The notes below the pieces were generated by a model. The model had not been told where the DNA came from and searched no databases. It was given only the letters and a program-made list of their open reading frames with translations. This document shows positions 1 to 9,922 of a stretch of DNA of 16,927 bases, piece by piece; position 1 is the stretch's first letter, and each line of letters opens with the position of its first letter. The DNA lies in NCBI GenBank assembly GCA_020425835.1, contig JAGQRC010000013.1, positions 1 to 16,927 on the forward strand, in the 5' to 3' direction. The position numbers were made by a program, and so were the translations under genes. This DNA is from Planctomycetota bacterium. Its GTDB lineage: Bacteria; Planctomycetota; UBA8108; UBA1146; JAJFFE01.

Positions 1-476
1 ATCCCGCAGTGGATCCGTCGACGGGCGTCGTCGATCAGGAGCGAGTGCGCGCAGAGCCCCCCGTTCCCGGGAAACCACTTCGCCCGAGACGGGTGATCGT
101 TCAGGCCGGAGAGCGGCTCCCAGCTCTCGCCCCCGTCGGTCGATCGGAACAGCCCAGCCTCGTCCACGCCGGCATAGTAGGCGTCGTGGGAGCAGTCGAG
201 CTTCCAGATCTGGTTCAACTTGCGGTCGCCACCGTCGGGATAGCGCGGGCCCGCTTCGACGTGTCGGAACTCGGAGAGATCCTTCGAGCGATGAATGGCG
301 GCCCCGTAGACGAAGCTCGCGGTCCCCAGGAAGTACGTTCCATCCTGGGAGCGAGACGATGCGGTGACCTTCCACCCGCGGAAGAGCGGCCCCTCGATGC
401 TCCAGTGGGCTCGCGTCGCATCCGGGCGGAGCACGAACGCGCCCTTGGCGGTTCCGATGATGACGACCGCACTCAT
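1..476 (-). CDS. BNR/Asp-box beta-propeller protein, C-terminally truncated by the window edge
   Basis: The reading frame is open from an ATG at 476 to the left edge, giving 158 codons with no stop. The N-terminus (MSAVVIIGTAKGAFVLRPD) is typical of cytoplasmic VPS10/BNR-like propeller proteins, often annotated as exo-alpha-sialidase or WD40/YVTN-like, which usually begin with a beta strand and 'GT.KG.F.L'. An Asp-box (FRSTDGGESW) lies at residues 109-118. No signal peptide is seen. A GGGAG stretch lies about 8 bases upstream of the ATG. The gene follows the sigma factor gene on the same strand after 77 bp, so cotranscription is possible. The fold is fairly clear; the substrate is not, and Asp-boxes alone do not show sialidase activity. 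Confidence 0.8.
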   Translation of the reverse strand, partial: MSAVVIIGTAKGAFVLRPDATRAHWSIEGPLFRGWKVTASSRSQDGTYFLGTASFVYGAAIHRSKDLSEFRHVEAGPRYPDGGDRKLNQIWKLDCSHDAYYAGVDEAGLFRSTDGGESWEPLSGLNDHPSRAKWFPGNGGLCAHSLLIDDARRRIHCG

Positions 477-553
477 GAGAGTCTCCCGTTCCAGCGTGGA
501 TTCAGGTCGGTTGCACCGTTCTGGTCGTACTTCGCACGTCGCTCGGGAATGTC

Positions 554-1159
554 TCAATCGGATTCGAGGTTTCTCGGGCGGAGGTAGCGGGCGAGGTGCG
601 CCCACTCCTCCTCGAAGTCCTCGGTCGAGCTGCACGTGTTCGCGACCTCTCGTCGAATCAGATTGACGAGCTTCCCCCGGGCGATCCAGAGGCGATTGCG
701 GTCGACGGGTCGACCCCGGAGATGGTCGCACAGGACCGGATAGTAGCGGGACCCCTGCTCCCGCAGTCGGACCAGCGCGCGTTCCGCCAAGCCCAGCGCC
801 CAGACCTCGTCGAAGATCCGGTCGTCACCCGCCTCGATCGGGAGATCGCTCGGTCGGAAGTCGCCGACGGGGACGGCGACCCTCTTTCGACGTCGGTCCT
901 GGATCGTGCGCTGAGTGACGCGGAGCAGGAGGCTGCGAAATCGACCGCGATCGTGATCCGCCTTCGAGAGCACGCCCTGGTCGATCACTCGGACGAGGAC
1001 ATCGTGACAGACATCCTCCGCGTCGTGCTCCGAGTAGCCGTGACGGACGAGATACTCGAGCACCGGCGAACGGTACCGCTCGACGAACCGCTGGAGCGCC
1101 ATCGGATCCCGAGCGCCGGCTTCGCGAATGGTCGTCCAGAGTGTCGTGGGAAAGGCCAC
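554..1159 (-). CDS. ECF-like RNA polymerase sigma factor
   Basis: The protein of 201 residues begins MAFPTTLWTTI, the usual opening of the planctomycete ECF-like sigma factors that are encoded beside Ser/Thr kinases. The sigma region 2 signature spans about residues 22-90: FVERYRSPVLEYLVRHGYS, then DAEDVCHDVLVRVID, then GRFRSLLLR. The C-terminal part (about 118-175) occupies the place of region 4, but a canonical helix-turn-helix is hard to see. The frame stays open upstream to 1555, but that part is antisense to the kinase and looks like a shadow. GTG at 1159 is preferred because family similarity begins there, and a GAGG stretch lies just upstream. The kinase gene is divergent, which suggests a shared signalling pathway. 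Confidence 0.85.
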   Translation of the reverse strand: MAFPTTLWTTIREAGARDPMALQRFVERYRSPVLEYLVRHGYSEHDAEDVCHDVLVRVIDQGVLSKADHDRGRFRSLLLRVTQRTIQDRRRKRVAVPVGDFRPSDLPIEAGDDRIFDEVWALGLAERALVRLREQGSRYYPVLCDHLRGRPVDRNRLWIARGKLVNLIRREVANTCSSTEDFEEEWAHLARYLRPRNLESD

Positions 1160-1221
1160 GGCGACCTCGGCTCGTACGTCGAGGGGAAAGAGGCGCCCGG
1201 AGGAGTAGGGCCGAGCCGGCG

Positions 1222-1244
1222 ATTCTATCGGCCCCCCGACGGGG
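1222..1244 (-). promoter_or_regulatory. Predicted -10 box and GC dyad for the sigma factor gene
   Basis: On the minus strand TAGAAT occupies 1227-1222, about 63 bases before the GTG start. A perfect 5-bp-arm palindrome (CCCCG-T-CGGGG, 1234-1244) sits just upstream of it. No convincing -35 is seen at 17-19 bases. It lies in the 166-bp divergent region shared with the kinase gene. Confidence 0.4.
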
Positions 1245-1325
1245 ATACCATGAAGCGGGCCACCGAGGCGGGACGTCGACGGGCGCGAGGCGGAGATCGG
1301 GCCAGGCAGGGAGGAAGGCCGGGAC

Positions 1326-3620
<2,295 letters not shown>

Positions 3621-3662
3621 GGGATCGTTCGCGACCCGATCGCTGTCGACGACGCGCGCGGA

Positions 3663-3880
3663 TCCGGGGCAAGCCAACACGTCGCAACCGATCGAGTCCG
3701 GCGTAGGATCGCTCCCACAGATCGCGTACGGTTCGGGCGGGTCCTCGCCCCCGGAGAACAACGCGCTCAGGAGGAAGATCGGGTCGGCGATGTCGACAAC
3801 CCGTTGCCATTGCAGTCGCCGCGCGCCCGGACCGTCGTCGAGATGACGAGAACCCAGGCGAGGAAGAGGGCGACTCTCGT
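3663..3880 (-). pseudogene. Remnant of a short exported dockerin-type protein
   Basis: Read on the minus strand, one frame gives a signal-peptide-like stretch (TRVALFLAWVLVIS then TTVRARGDCNGNG, 3880 to about 3801). The next frame continues with VVDIADPIFLLSALFSGG and ends DPTPDSIGCDVLACP (3800-3666). Joined, these match the last dockerin-like repeat and tail of the intact protein at 5897-7015. Three defects are visible: no ATG, GTG or TTG start in the first frame, a one-base deletion in the glycine codon near 3801, and GGA where a TGA stop is expected (3663-3665). Without that stop the frame runs on antisense into the kinase gene. Sequencing error could explain one defect but hardly all three. 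Confidence 0.6.
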
Positions 3881-4057
3881 CGGACACTGCCCTTCGGAGA
3901 TGGCCCGCCGGCGGCGGGAAGCAAACGAGCAGCGGAGGCGCCGACGAGTCCGAGGAGGAGCGGCGCGCGGCTTACGAATCCGATCCGAAAACCCTGTCGT
4001 CGCGAACCGACGAAGCTACGCTCGTCGCTTCACCCCACGGATCGTGGAGGAGCTCGC

Positions 4058-5725
4058 ATGCGGACCTGGCCCGTCGTGTCGATCGTCTGGTGGATCGGTC
4101 TCGGTGGCTGCGCCACCGTCGACTTCATCCCGGAGCCTCGAGTCGAGTTCGGGCTCGCCCCAGAGCTGGAGGCGGTCACCACCGAGACCACGATCCACCC
4201 GTGGTTCCTCGATCCGCCGGCCACGATCCATCACCGACGCCCGGTGTACTACGCGCTCGAGATCTCCGATGGAACGGGAACCGATCAGTGGTTGCTCCGG
4301 GTCGTCCCGACCGCGGATCGGGTGCCGAGCTTCGAGCGCATTCGTCCCGAGCAAGGCGCTCCGCCAGCGGACGAGGGCCGAGCGATCGGCTACGGTTTGC
4401 TGCGGGGACTCACCGCAGAGTTCGGGGAACACTCGGGGCACTGGGTCGACGAGCTCGAGCAGTCGACACGGACCTACGACATGGGTTTCGCGTCGGCGAC
4501 CGATCTCGTTCCGGTCTTCGTCGACGCGCTCGGACCGGCCCGAACCGCTCCGGGCGGGATGGTCCCGAACGAAGGCGAACTCCACCGCGAAGGATCGCTC
4601 CGCTGGGTTCGCGTCGAGCAGGCGCTTCCCGTCGTGGCGCCGTTCTTCGAGGGAGACTTCCCCGCGGCGTGCCGAGGAGCATTGCGGCTCGCGAACTCGG
4701 GACCCGAGTCGATCTCCAGTACGGAGCGCCACGAGATCCTCTCTGCGATCGTCCGCGCCAAACTGAAGCTCGCGCAGGGGCTCTTCATGATCTTGCGCAG
4801 CGACACGCTGAAGCGCCTCGCCGATCGTGTCCTCGAGAGGCCCAGCGTCATCGCCTACACCAGCGCGGCGGCCCGTTGGCTCACGTCGTCACGAGCGGGC
4901 TTCATCGAGTGGATCGCGAGCAACGCCGGCATTCGGTTCGATCGGTCGGTGCCGAGTGCCGAGGACCCATCGCTCACGCTGTTTCGATTCGAGCCGACCC
5001 TCGCCACGACGTCGCTGGTGAAGACCGAGATCACCGCAGCGCCGACGGCGGATGCGCCACTCCTCTCGGCCGGATTCGTCACGATCCAGGGGATCAACCC
5101 CTACGACTCGACCAAGAAGTTCCGGCTGCGCCTCCTGGGTTGGTCGGAGGCGCCGACCGACGGAGGTGCCTTGCTCTCGACCCGAGCCGAACTGCGCTTC
5201 GGACCGCAGGGTCGCACCCTCGCCAACGTGGACGGCACCGAACTCTGGATCTTGCCCCGAGAGCCCGACGGCGCCCCGCTCGCCCTCGCCGCGAGGAATT
5301 GGTCGAGTGGCGACTGGAGCCCCTCCGGCGATCTCTTCATCGCCCGGCTCGGCGAGGACTCCCACGAACTCGAAGTCGTCGACCTCGAGAGCTGGCCGGA
5401 GCTCGGGCGCTCGGCCCGGTACTCGAGCGTCACGAGCTTCGAGATCTCCTCCGACGACCGCACGTTGACCATCGAGCGAAGCGGAGCGCCACCCGTGAGC
5501 ATCGCGCTCCACTCGGCGCCCCTCCCCGATCCTGGCACCCCGTGGGACTCGGAAGCCACGGCCCGAGTCGGCGCATTCTGCGCCGAGTCCGAGATCCACT
5601 CGGCTCACATCGATCCGCATCACCGATGGCTCGTCGGCACGCTCACCGATCCCTCCGGCCTCCGTTCCACGCGACTCTGGTTCCTCCGAGAGCCCACGGT
5701 CCTGACACAGAAGGTCGTGGAGTGA
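4058..5725 (+). CDS. Putative lipoprotein with a C-terminal TolB/WD40-like segment, unknown role
   Basis: The 555-residue protein begins with a short hydrophobic segment and a lipobox LGGC (Cys18), so it is predicted to be exported and lipid-anchored. I do not recognise the family. The central part (about 60-330) is mixed alpha/beta without known motifs. From about 380 onward, strands such as TELWILP (394-400) and DWSPSGDLFIARL (419-431) resemble blades of TolB/WD40-type propellers, though too few are clear to define a whole propeller. A strong GGAGGAG at 4046-4052 sets the ATG at 4058. The gene stands alone: the dockerin remnant lies upstream on the other strand, and a convergent secreted protein gene ends 171 bp downstream. 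Confidence is high that it is a gene and low on function. Confidence 0.85.
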   Translation: MRTWPVVSIVWWIGLGGCATVDFIPEPRVEFGLAPELEAVTTETTIHPWFLDPPATIHHRRPVYYALEISDGTGTDQWLLRVVPTADRVPSFERIRPEQGAPPADEGRAIGYGLLRGLTAEFGEHSGHWVDELEQSTRTYDMGFASATDLVPVFVDALGPARTAPGGMVPNEGELHREGSLRWVRVEQALPVVAPFFEGDFPAACRGALRLANSGPESISSTERHEILSAIVRAKLKLAQGLFMILRSDTLKRLADRVLERPSVIAYTSAAARWLTSSRAGFIEWIASNAGIRFDRSVPSAEDPSLTLFRFEPTLATTSLVKTEITAAPTADAPLLSAGFVTIQGINPYDSTKKFRLRLLGWSEAPTDGGALLSTRAELRFGPQGRTLANVDGTELWILPREPDGAPLALAARNWSSGDWSPSGDLFIARLGEDSHELEVVDLESWPELGRSARYSSVTSFEISSDDRTLTIERSGAPPVSIALHSAPLPDPGTPWDSEATARVGAFCAESEIHSAHIDPHHRWLVGTLTDPSGLRSTRLWFLREPTVLTQKVVE

Positions 5726-5896
5726 ACGGCGAGGGACCCAGGTGTTCGAGGTCTGAGCGCATCGGCCGCGCGGAAGCGACGGATCCGGCGGAACGCTGGC
5801 GCATCGATGGCTGCGTCGAGTTGCACCGGACGGGCTGGCCGCCGGAACCTCGGGCGCTCGGCCGGATTGAGCTTCCAACGGGCTGCTCGGGCCGCA

Positions 5897-7015
5897 TCAC
5901 GGACAGTTCGAGGTCCGACAGGCGGGCGAGCTCGGCGTCGGATCGAAATCGCAGGTCGTCGGCTCCGGAATCGGAGCTCCTCCGGAGAAGAGCCAGGACA
6001 GACCGTAGATCGCGTCGCTGATGTCGAAGGCGCCGTCGTCGTTCACGTCGCCCGCGCTGAGACAACTCAGTGAGGCCGACGTGAAGAGCGCTTCGAGGAG
6101 CGTGATCATGTCGCTGAGCTCCACGACTCCGTCCCGATTGACATCGCCGCGCACGAACCTCGGTCGAAGGACGGTCAGAGAACGGGCCGCCGGCGAGAAC
6201 AGGGCGACGTCGTCGGTTCCGTCCAGGTTCGTCATTCGGGTCTGATTGGTGACCGCGTCACCGTAGTAGATCTTCCCGACGCTGAGATCGACTGCGATCG
6301 ACTGGGCTTCGGCGACGCCCAAGACGATGAGATCGGAACCATCGAAGTTCGCGCGAACGAGCTGCCCGCCGACTCCGGCGTAGATGTGGTTGTTCGTGGT
6401 GTCGACCGCGACGGACCCCGCCGTCAGCGTGGTTCCGGTCAAGATCTGTTGGAGCCCCGAGCCGTCGGTCCCCATCCTCCAGATCCCGGGCGCGATCAGG
6501 CTCGGCCACCGTGCCGCGAGGAAGATCAAGTCGCTCTGCGGCACGACCAGGATCTCGACCGCACCCGGGTTTCCGACCGGCGCGATGAACGTCACTCCCG
6601 ATCCGTCGAGGTTGCAACGGTAGACACCCTGCGGTTGGCTCGATCCGCTGAAGGGCAAGCACATGAAGTAGACGAGGCCCGCATCGCTATCGAGGGTGAA
6701 ACCGGTGACGGAGAGCGGTGGGAGCAGGGGGGCGACCGTCGTGGCTCCCGATCCGTCGAGATTCGATCGCTGGATCCCCAGGAAGTTCTCCCAGTACAAG
6801 AACTCGGCGTCCTCGTCGATTGCGATCGACGTCGGAGTGGCAACCCCCGCCTGAGAGATCACGGTGGTGGGATTCGCTCCATCGAGATCGAAGCGACGAA
6901 TCTGGAAGTCCGAGAACCCCGACAGGGTGAGAACATAGAGACCGGACTGAGCCCGGGCAGGCGAGACGAGACAACAGAGCGCCAGTCCAAGGGCCAAGAC
7001 AGTCGTTTTCGACAC
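5897..7015 (-). CDS. Secreted YWTD-type beta-propeller with two dockerin-like repeats
   Basis: The protein has 372 residues. A signal peptide (KTTVLALGLALCCLVSPARA) probably ends after residue 22. Six repeats of the form NLDGSG follow, near residues 43, 85, 135, 182, 223 and 263. Their 38-50 residue spacing fits a six-bladed propeller of the LDL-receptor class B (YWTD) type. Two EF-hand-like dockerin motifs come next: DVNRDGVVELSD (291-302) and DVNDDGAFDISD (323-334). The tail is LFSGG...DPTP...CP. In other planctomycete proteins this C-terminus is found on exported proteins and may mediate attachment or complex formation; that role is inferred. The frame is open back to a TTG at 7069, but GTG at 7015 is chosen because AGAGG lies about 7 bases before it and the signal peptide then begins correctly. 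Confidence 0.9.
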   Translation of the reverse strand: MSKTTVLALGLALCCLVSPARAQSGLYVLTLSGFSDFQIRRFDLDGANPTTVISQAGVATPTSIAIDEDAEFLYWENFLGIQRSNLDGSGATTVAPLLPPLSVTGFTLDSDAGLVYFMCLPFSGSSQPQGVYRCNLDGSGVTFIAPVGNPGAVEILVVPQSDLIFLAARWPSLIAPGIWRMGTDGSGLQQILTGTTLTAGSVAVDTTNNHIYAGVGGQLVRANFDGSDLIVLGVAEAQSIAVDLSVGKIYYGDAVTNQTRMTNLDGTDDVALFSPAARSLTVLRPRFVRGDVNRDGVVELSDMITLLEALFTSASLSCLSAGDVNDDGAFDISDAIYGLSWLFSGGAPIPEPTTCDFDPTPSSPACRTSNCP

Positions 7016-7434
7016 AGGCAATCCTCTCGGATCGGGTTGGCGAGTCGGAGAAGGCGAGTGGAACCGCAACGACGTTCCAAGAGCCTACAGCTCGTTCCCG
7101 CCCCCCCGGCTATCGACGCAAGTCACAGCCCACGGCTCCCTCAGTGTCACGGAATCGAACAGTCGGTCGGCTCTACTCGAGAGATACCAACGGTGGGCGA
7201 GCTGTTTCGGAAGCGAGTAGACCCAGGGTCCTCTCCCTCGGATCGGAGGATGGTGGGGTCGGAGGGTGCGGGTGGCGGTCGTTGAGAGGGAGTGAGGGCG
7301 TCGAGGCGCGGGATCGGGAGTGGATTTCGGGGTCGCGTCGGGACACGAGGGGGCCGGGGTCGGTGCGAGCGGGACGCGCACGGACTCCGGCGGTGTTTGT
7401 CGGATTCGCGAGGTTGTCGCGGGACCGGGACGGG
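7016..7434. other. Intergenic region without a recognisable gene, G-rich on the plus strand
   Basis: No reading frame here looks coding. The right part (about 7250-7380) is strongly G-rich on the plus strand, with runs at 7255-7258, 7264-7266, 7270-7272 and 7288-7290. A 5-bp GC stem (7407-7411 with 7417-7421) lies just past the stop of the transposase gene at 7435 but has no T tract. No clear promoter for the dockerin protein was found. Confidence 0.6.
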
Positions 7435-8352
7435 TCAGCCGGGATCGAGGATGCAGTCCAGGCGGTAGTCCTCGACTGCCTGGAAGGTGGCGTGGGGGAA
7501 GATCGCGTTGCGGTCGCCCGCGCGGAACAGGTTGAGCGCTAGGCGGTGGGCGACGAGCCAGTCGCTGTCGCGAAGGATGAGCTCGAGGCGGAGCTCGCGG
7601 TCATCGGTGGCGTAGCGGGGGCGAAGCCGGACGGCGGTCTCGGGGGTGGACGCGGCGGCGTTCGGGTCCTGACGGAGGACGCCCCGTCGTCCGAGGAAGC
7701 GTCTGCCGGAGAGGGCGACGCGCGCGCGGACTTCGTCGCGCTTCTGGCGCGCGAGGCGATAGACCTCGTCCATGACCTGGCGTGGGGTCAGACCGGCGAC
7801 GGTGGGAGCGGTGACGCGGACGGCGACCTCTTCCGGCATGTCCGCGGAGAAGAAGAAGTCCGGCCGGCGGAAGCGATAGAGTCGCTCGCCGGAGGGGCCG
7901 GGCTCGAGGAGGAGGCCGGGCCACTTGCGGAAGTCGTCGACGAGCTCCGCTTCGACCGGGTTGTGGAGCTGGTAGACCATCCGGAGGATCTGGTCGCCGG
8001 AGCGCGGGGTCTCGACGAAGTTGAAGGTGCGTCCGCCGCTGGCCCAGAGGTTCTCGGATCGATCCCGATAGCAGTTGAGCGCGCGAGCGATGAGGCTGTT
8101 CATGTCGCGCTCGATGTTGGCGGTCTCGGAGTGGTCGAGGTTGCCCGATCGATCGCGCATCTGCGAGTGTTTGTGGTTGGACATCGCGATGAACGTGTGG
8201 AGATCGAAGCGGTAGCGCTGCTGCTGGTAGCCGACGATGTAGCCGAGCGCATTCGTCACCTCGCGGTCGGGACGCAAGAACATCCGACGTTCGCTCGTGC
8301 GACGCGTGATCATGCCGGCTTCGCCGGGGTAGCGTGGACGCGGTCGAGTCAT
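7435..8352 (-). CDS. REP-associated tyrosine transposase-like protein (Y1/HUH family)
   Basis: The 305-residue product begins MTRPRPRYPGEAGMITRRTSERRMFLRP-like, matching the RAYT/IS200-type transposases of planctomycetes and myxobacteria, which start 'PG..Y.VTRR..ER.F.LRP'. The HUH metal motif is MSNHKH (His60, His62). Tyr95 in ALNCYRDR is a candidate for the catalytic tyrosine, and VYQLHNPVEAELV (126-138) is a further family motif. These enzymes cut and join single-stranded DNA at hairpins and are usually single-copy, domesticated genes. The ATG at 8352 has no good ribosome site; the upstream extension to 8661 overlaps the end of dapF antisense-free but lacks family similarity and is rejected. 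No flanking insertion-sequence ends were recognised. Confidence 0.8.
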   Translation of the reverse strand: MTRPRPRYPGEAGMITRRTSERRMFLRPDREVTNALGYIVGYQQQRYRFDLHTFIAMSNHKHSQMRDRSGNLDHSETANIERDMNSLIARALNCYRDRSENLWASGGRTFNFVETPRSGDQILRMVYQLHNPVEAELVDDFRKWPGLLLEPGPSGERLYRFRRPDFFFSADMPEEVAVRVTAPTVAGLTPRQVMDEVYRLARQKRDEVRARVALSGRRFLGRRGVLRQDPNAAASTPETAVRLRPRYATDDRELRLELILRDSDWLVAHRLALNLFRAGDRNAIFPHATFQAVEDYRLDCILDPG

Positions 8353-8377
8353 GCGGCGCCGAAGAGCAACACCGTTG

Positions 8378-8430
8378 CCGAGCCCCCGAGCGAGTCTCAG
8401 GGCCCCCCGAGTCCGCGCCACCGGGCTCGG
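8378..8430. repeat. Perfect 8-bp inverted repeat upstream of the RAYT-like gene
   Basis: CCGAGCCC (8378-8385) and GGGCTCGG (8423-8430) are separated by 37 bases that contain a smaller GC-rich dyad. CTTTT follows on the plus strand, but no plus-strand gene precedes it, so a terminator role has no obvious client. It lies 26 bases upstream of the transposase start and could be a REP-like structure. Confidence 0.45.
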
Positions 8431-8566
8431 CTTTTCGCTTCTGTGCGACGCGCGATCGGTCGATCGTCCCGCGTCGGTCGACGGGCCAATGGCCGTCGCG
8501 ACGTGGGACTTCTTCGGGACCCTCGAGCCGGAGAGGTGCCACAGGGGCGACCGGACGACGGCTGGA

Positions 8567-9442
8567 TCAGGTGTCGTTCGACTCGACCAGCGACAAGGGG
8601 AACTCGCCGACGAAACTGAGTTCGGCCGGTCCCGTTTTCCAACACGCGAGCGACGCATCATCGACTTCGATCTCGAGATCGCCGCCGAGCAGATGAACGG
8701 TGCACCGCGTATCGATCATCCCGAGTCGTCGCAACGCGACGGCTGCTGCGGCCGCTCCGGTTCCGCAGGCCTGAGTCTGCCCCGATCCGCGTTCCCAGAC
8801 GCGGAACTCGACGTCGTGTCGGTCGGTCGCCCGGACGAACTCGATGTTCGCGCGGTTCGGGAATCGGGAATGGTGCTCCAGCGCGGGACCGAATTCCTCC
8901 ACCGGGAAATCGGCGGGGTTCGAGCTCAGCGGGACGACGAAGTGCGGGTTGCCGAGCGAAAGCACGGTCCCCTCGAACGCGGTCCGTCCGCCTCCGACGT
9001 CGACTTCGACCACGGCGCGCTCCTCCTCGACGATGGCACGTCCCATTCCGACGCGGACCTTCGGTGGAGTGCTCGCGAGATCGACCGCGACCGACAGCGC
9101 CCCCGCGTCCGTCGCGATCGTGAATCGATCCGTCTCCGCGTAGCCCCGTTCCCGCGCGAGGCGCGCGACGCAGCGAATCCCGTTGCCGCACATCTCGGCT
9201 CGGCTTCCGTCCGCGTTGAACATCTCCATGCGGCAGGGATGCTCGGGGTCGCGTCGGACGATGATCAGCCCATCGGATCCGACCCCGCGGTGCCGGTCGC
9301 TCAGGACGCGACTCCAACGTGACGGGTCCCCGACGCTCAGGTCGAGCTGTTCCAGCTCCCGTTCGTCGAGATACACGTAGTCGTTCCCGAGCCCGTGCAT
9401 CTTGACGAACGGCACGCGTGCGCGACGAGCTCGGGTGTTCAC
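8567..9442 (-). CDS. dapF: Diaminopimelate epimerase
   Basis: DapF interconverts LL- and meso-2,6-diaminopimelate, a cytoplasmic step in lysine and peptidoglycan synthesis. The 291-residue protein has the usual length and motifs: FVKMHGLGNDYVYLD (12-26), the first catalytic cysteine in AEMCGNGIRC (Cys85), LGNPHFVV (163-170), and the second in WERGSGQTQACGTG (Cys226). The Glu of the common 'GET.ACGTG' is Gln222; the preceding Glu-Arg pair (217-218) is kept, so activity is expected. The GTG start at 9442 is supported by AAAGGAAA about 6 bases upstream and by the immediate N-terminal similarity. It appears monocistronic: the next minus-strand gene downstream starts 214 bp away. Confidence 0.97.
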   Translation of the reverse strand: MNTRARRARVPFVKMHGLGNDYVYLDERELEQLDLSVGDPSRWSRVLSDRHRGVGSDGLIIVRRDPEHPCRMEMFNADGSRAEMCGNGIRCVARLARERGYAETDRFTIATDAGALSVAVDLASTPPKVRVGMGRAIVEEERAVVEVDVGGGRTAFEGTVLSLGNPHFVVPLSSNPADFPVEEFGPALEHHSRFPNRANIEFVRATDRHDVEFRVWERGSGQTQACGTGAAAAAVALRRLGMIDTRCTVHLLGGDLEIEVDDASLACWKTGPAELSFVGEFPLSLVESNDT

Positions 9443-9469
9443 GGGTTTCCTTTCTCGGAGTCCTGCGGT

Positions 9470-9498
9470 CTTATATCACGGGATCGCGGTCGGTCCCA
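9470..9498 (-). promoter_or_regulatory. Possible dapF promoter
   Basis: On the minus strand TATAAG (9475-9470) lies 27 bases before the GTG start. The hexamer 17 bases further upstream (TGGGAC, 9498-9493) is a weak -35. The transcript leader would be about 20 bases. Confidence 0.35.
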
Positions 9499-9525
9499 CG
9501 TCGATGGGGCGGTGACCGGACCGAC
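9489..9525. repeat. Perfect 8-bp inverted repeat between dapF and the divergent lipoprotein gene
   Basis: GTCGGTCC (9489-9496) and GGACCGAC (9518-9525) flank 21 bases. There is no T tract, and its left arm abuts the possible dapF -35 region, so an operator is one possibility. Confidence 0.4.
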
Positions 9526-9652
9526 GGTGCAGCTGGGGCCGCCCGCCCGCTCTTTCCGATCGATGCCCGAAGGACGAACGCTCGACGAGTTGCCGTGATC
9601 TCGGCCGCGAACCCGTCGACCGCGCTCTCGCGTCGTCGGGCTGGGCAGGAGT

Positions 9653-9683
9653 TTGGCACGCTCCCGGGTGACCGGGTTAGAAT
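9653..9683 (+). promoter_or_regulatory. Predicted promoter of the lipoprotein-Nudix-oxidoreductase operon
   Basis: TTGGCA (9653-9658) and TAGAAT (9678-9683) are separated by 19 bases. A dyad, CCCGG (9663-9667) with CCGGG (9672-9676), fills the spacer. The leader to the GTG at 9923 would be about 230 bases and holds the 17-bp repeats. Confidence 0.5.
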
Positions 9684-9826
9684 GGACCCAGGTGAGCCCG
9701 GAGCCGCCGCGACCCGTGGCGGCGGCGCGAACCGCGTTCGGGTTCCCCGCACAGGATGGATCGCAGCGAATTCGCGCAGCCGGCGGAAGCATCGCCGAGC
9801 GCGGCACCATGCGGTCACGCAAGCGG

Positions 9827-9877
9827 CACGGTTCACCCAGCAGCACGGTTCACCCAGCAGCACGGTTCACCCAGCAG
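9827..9877 (+). repeat. Three perfect tandem copies of a 17-bp unit
   Basis: CACGGTTCACCCAGCAG occurs at 9827-9843, 9844-9860 and 9861-9877, followed by a degenerate partial copy. The array lies in the leader, 45 bases before the chosen GTG. An ATG at 9809, 18 bases before the array, is in frame with the lipoprotein gene through the repeats. Confidence 0.95.
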
Positions 9878-9922
9878 CGCGGTCATGCAGCGCGAGCTCA
9901 CGCAGCCGGAGAGGTAAGCCCA

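Noticed and set aside
3663..3880. Programmed frameshift in a living dockerin gene
   Set aside because: No slippery site is seen, and the start and stop are also missing, so decay is simpler.
3994..4022. Promoter CTGTCG-N17-TACGCT before the gene at 4058
   Set aside because: Both hexamers match consensus poorly and differ from the TAGAAT-like boxes elsewhere in the window.
4090..6021. 643-codon frame over the lipoprotein gene
   Set aside because: It is Arg-rich and overlaps a gene with a strong ribosome site and lipobox in another frame; it is a GC shadow.
8378..8435. Intrinsic terminator on the plus strand
   Set aside because: The stem is followed by only four T, the loop is 37 bases, and no plus-strand gene precedes it.
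7546..8619. 357-codon plus-strand frame opposite the RAYT-like gene
   Set aside because: Its composition mirrors the codons of the transposase, and it shows no motif of its own.
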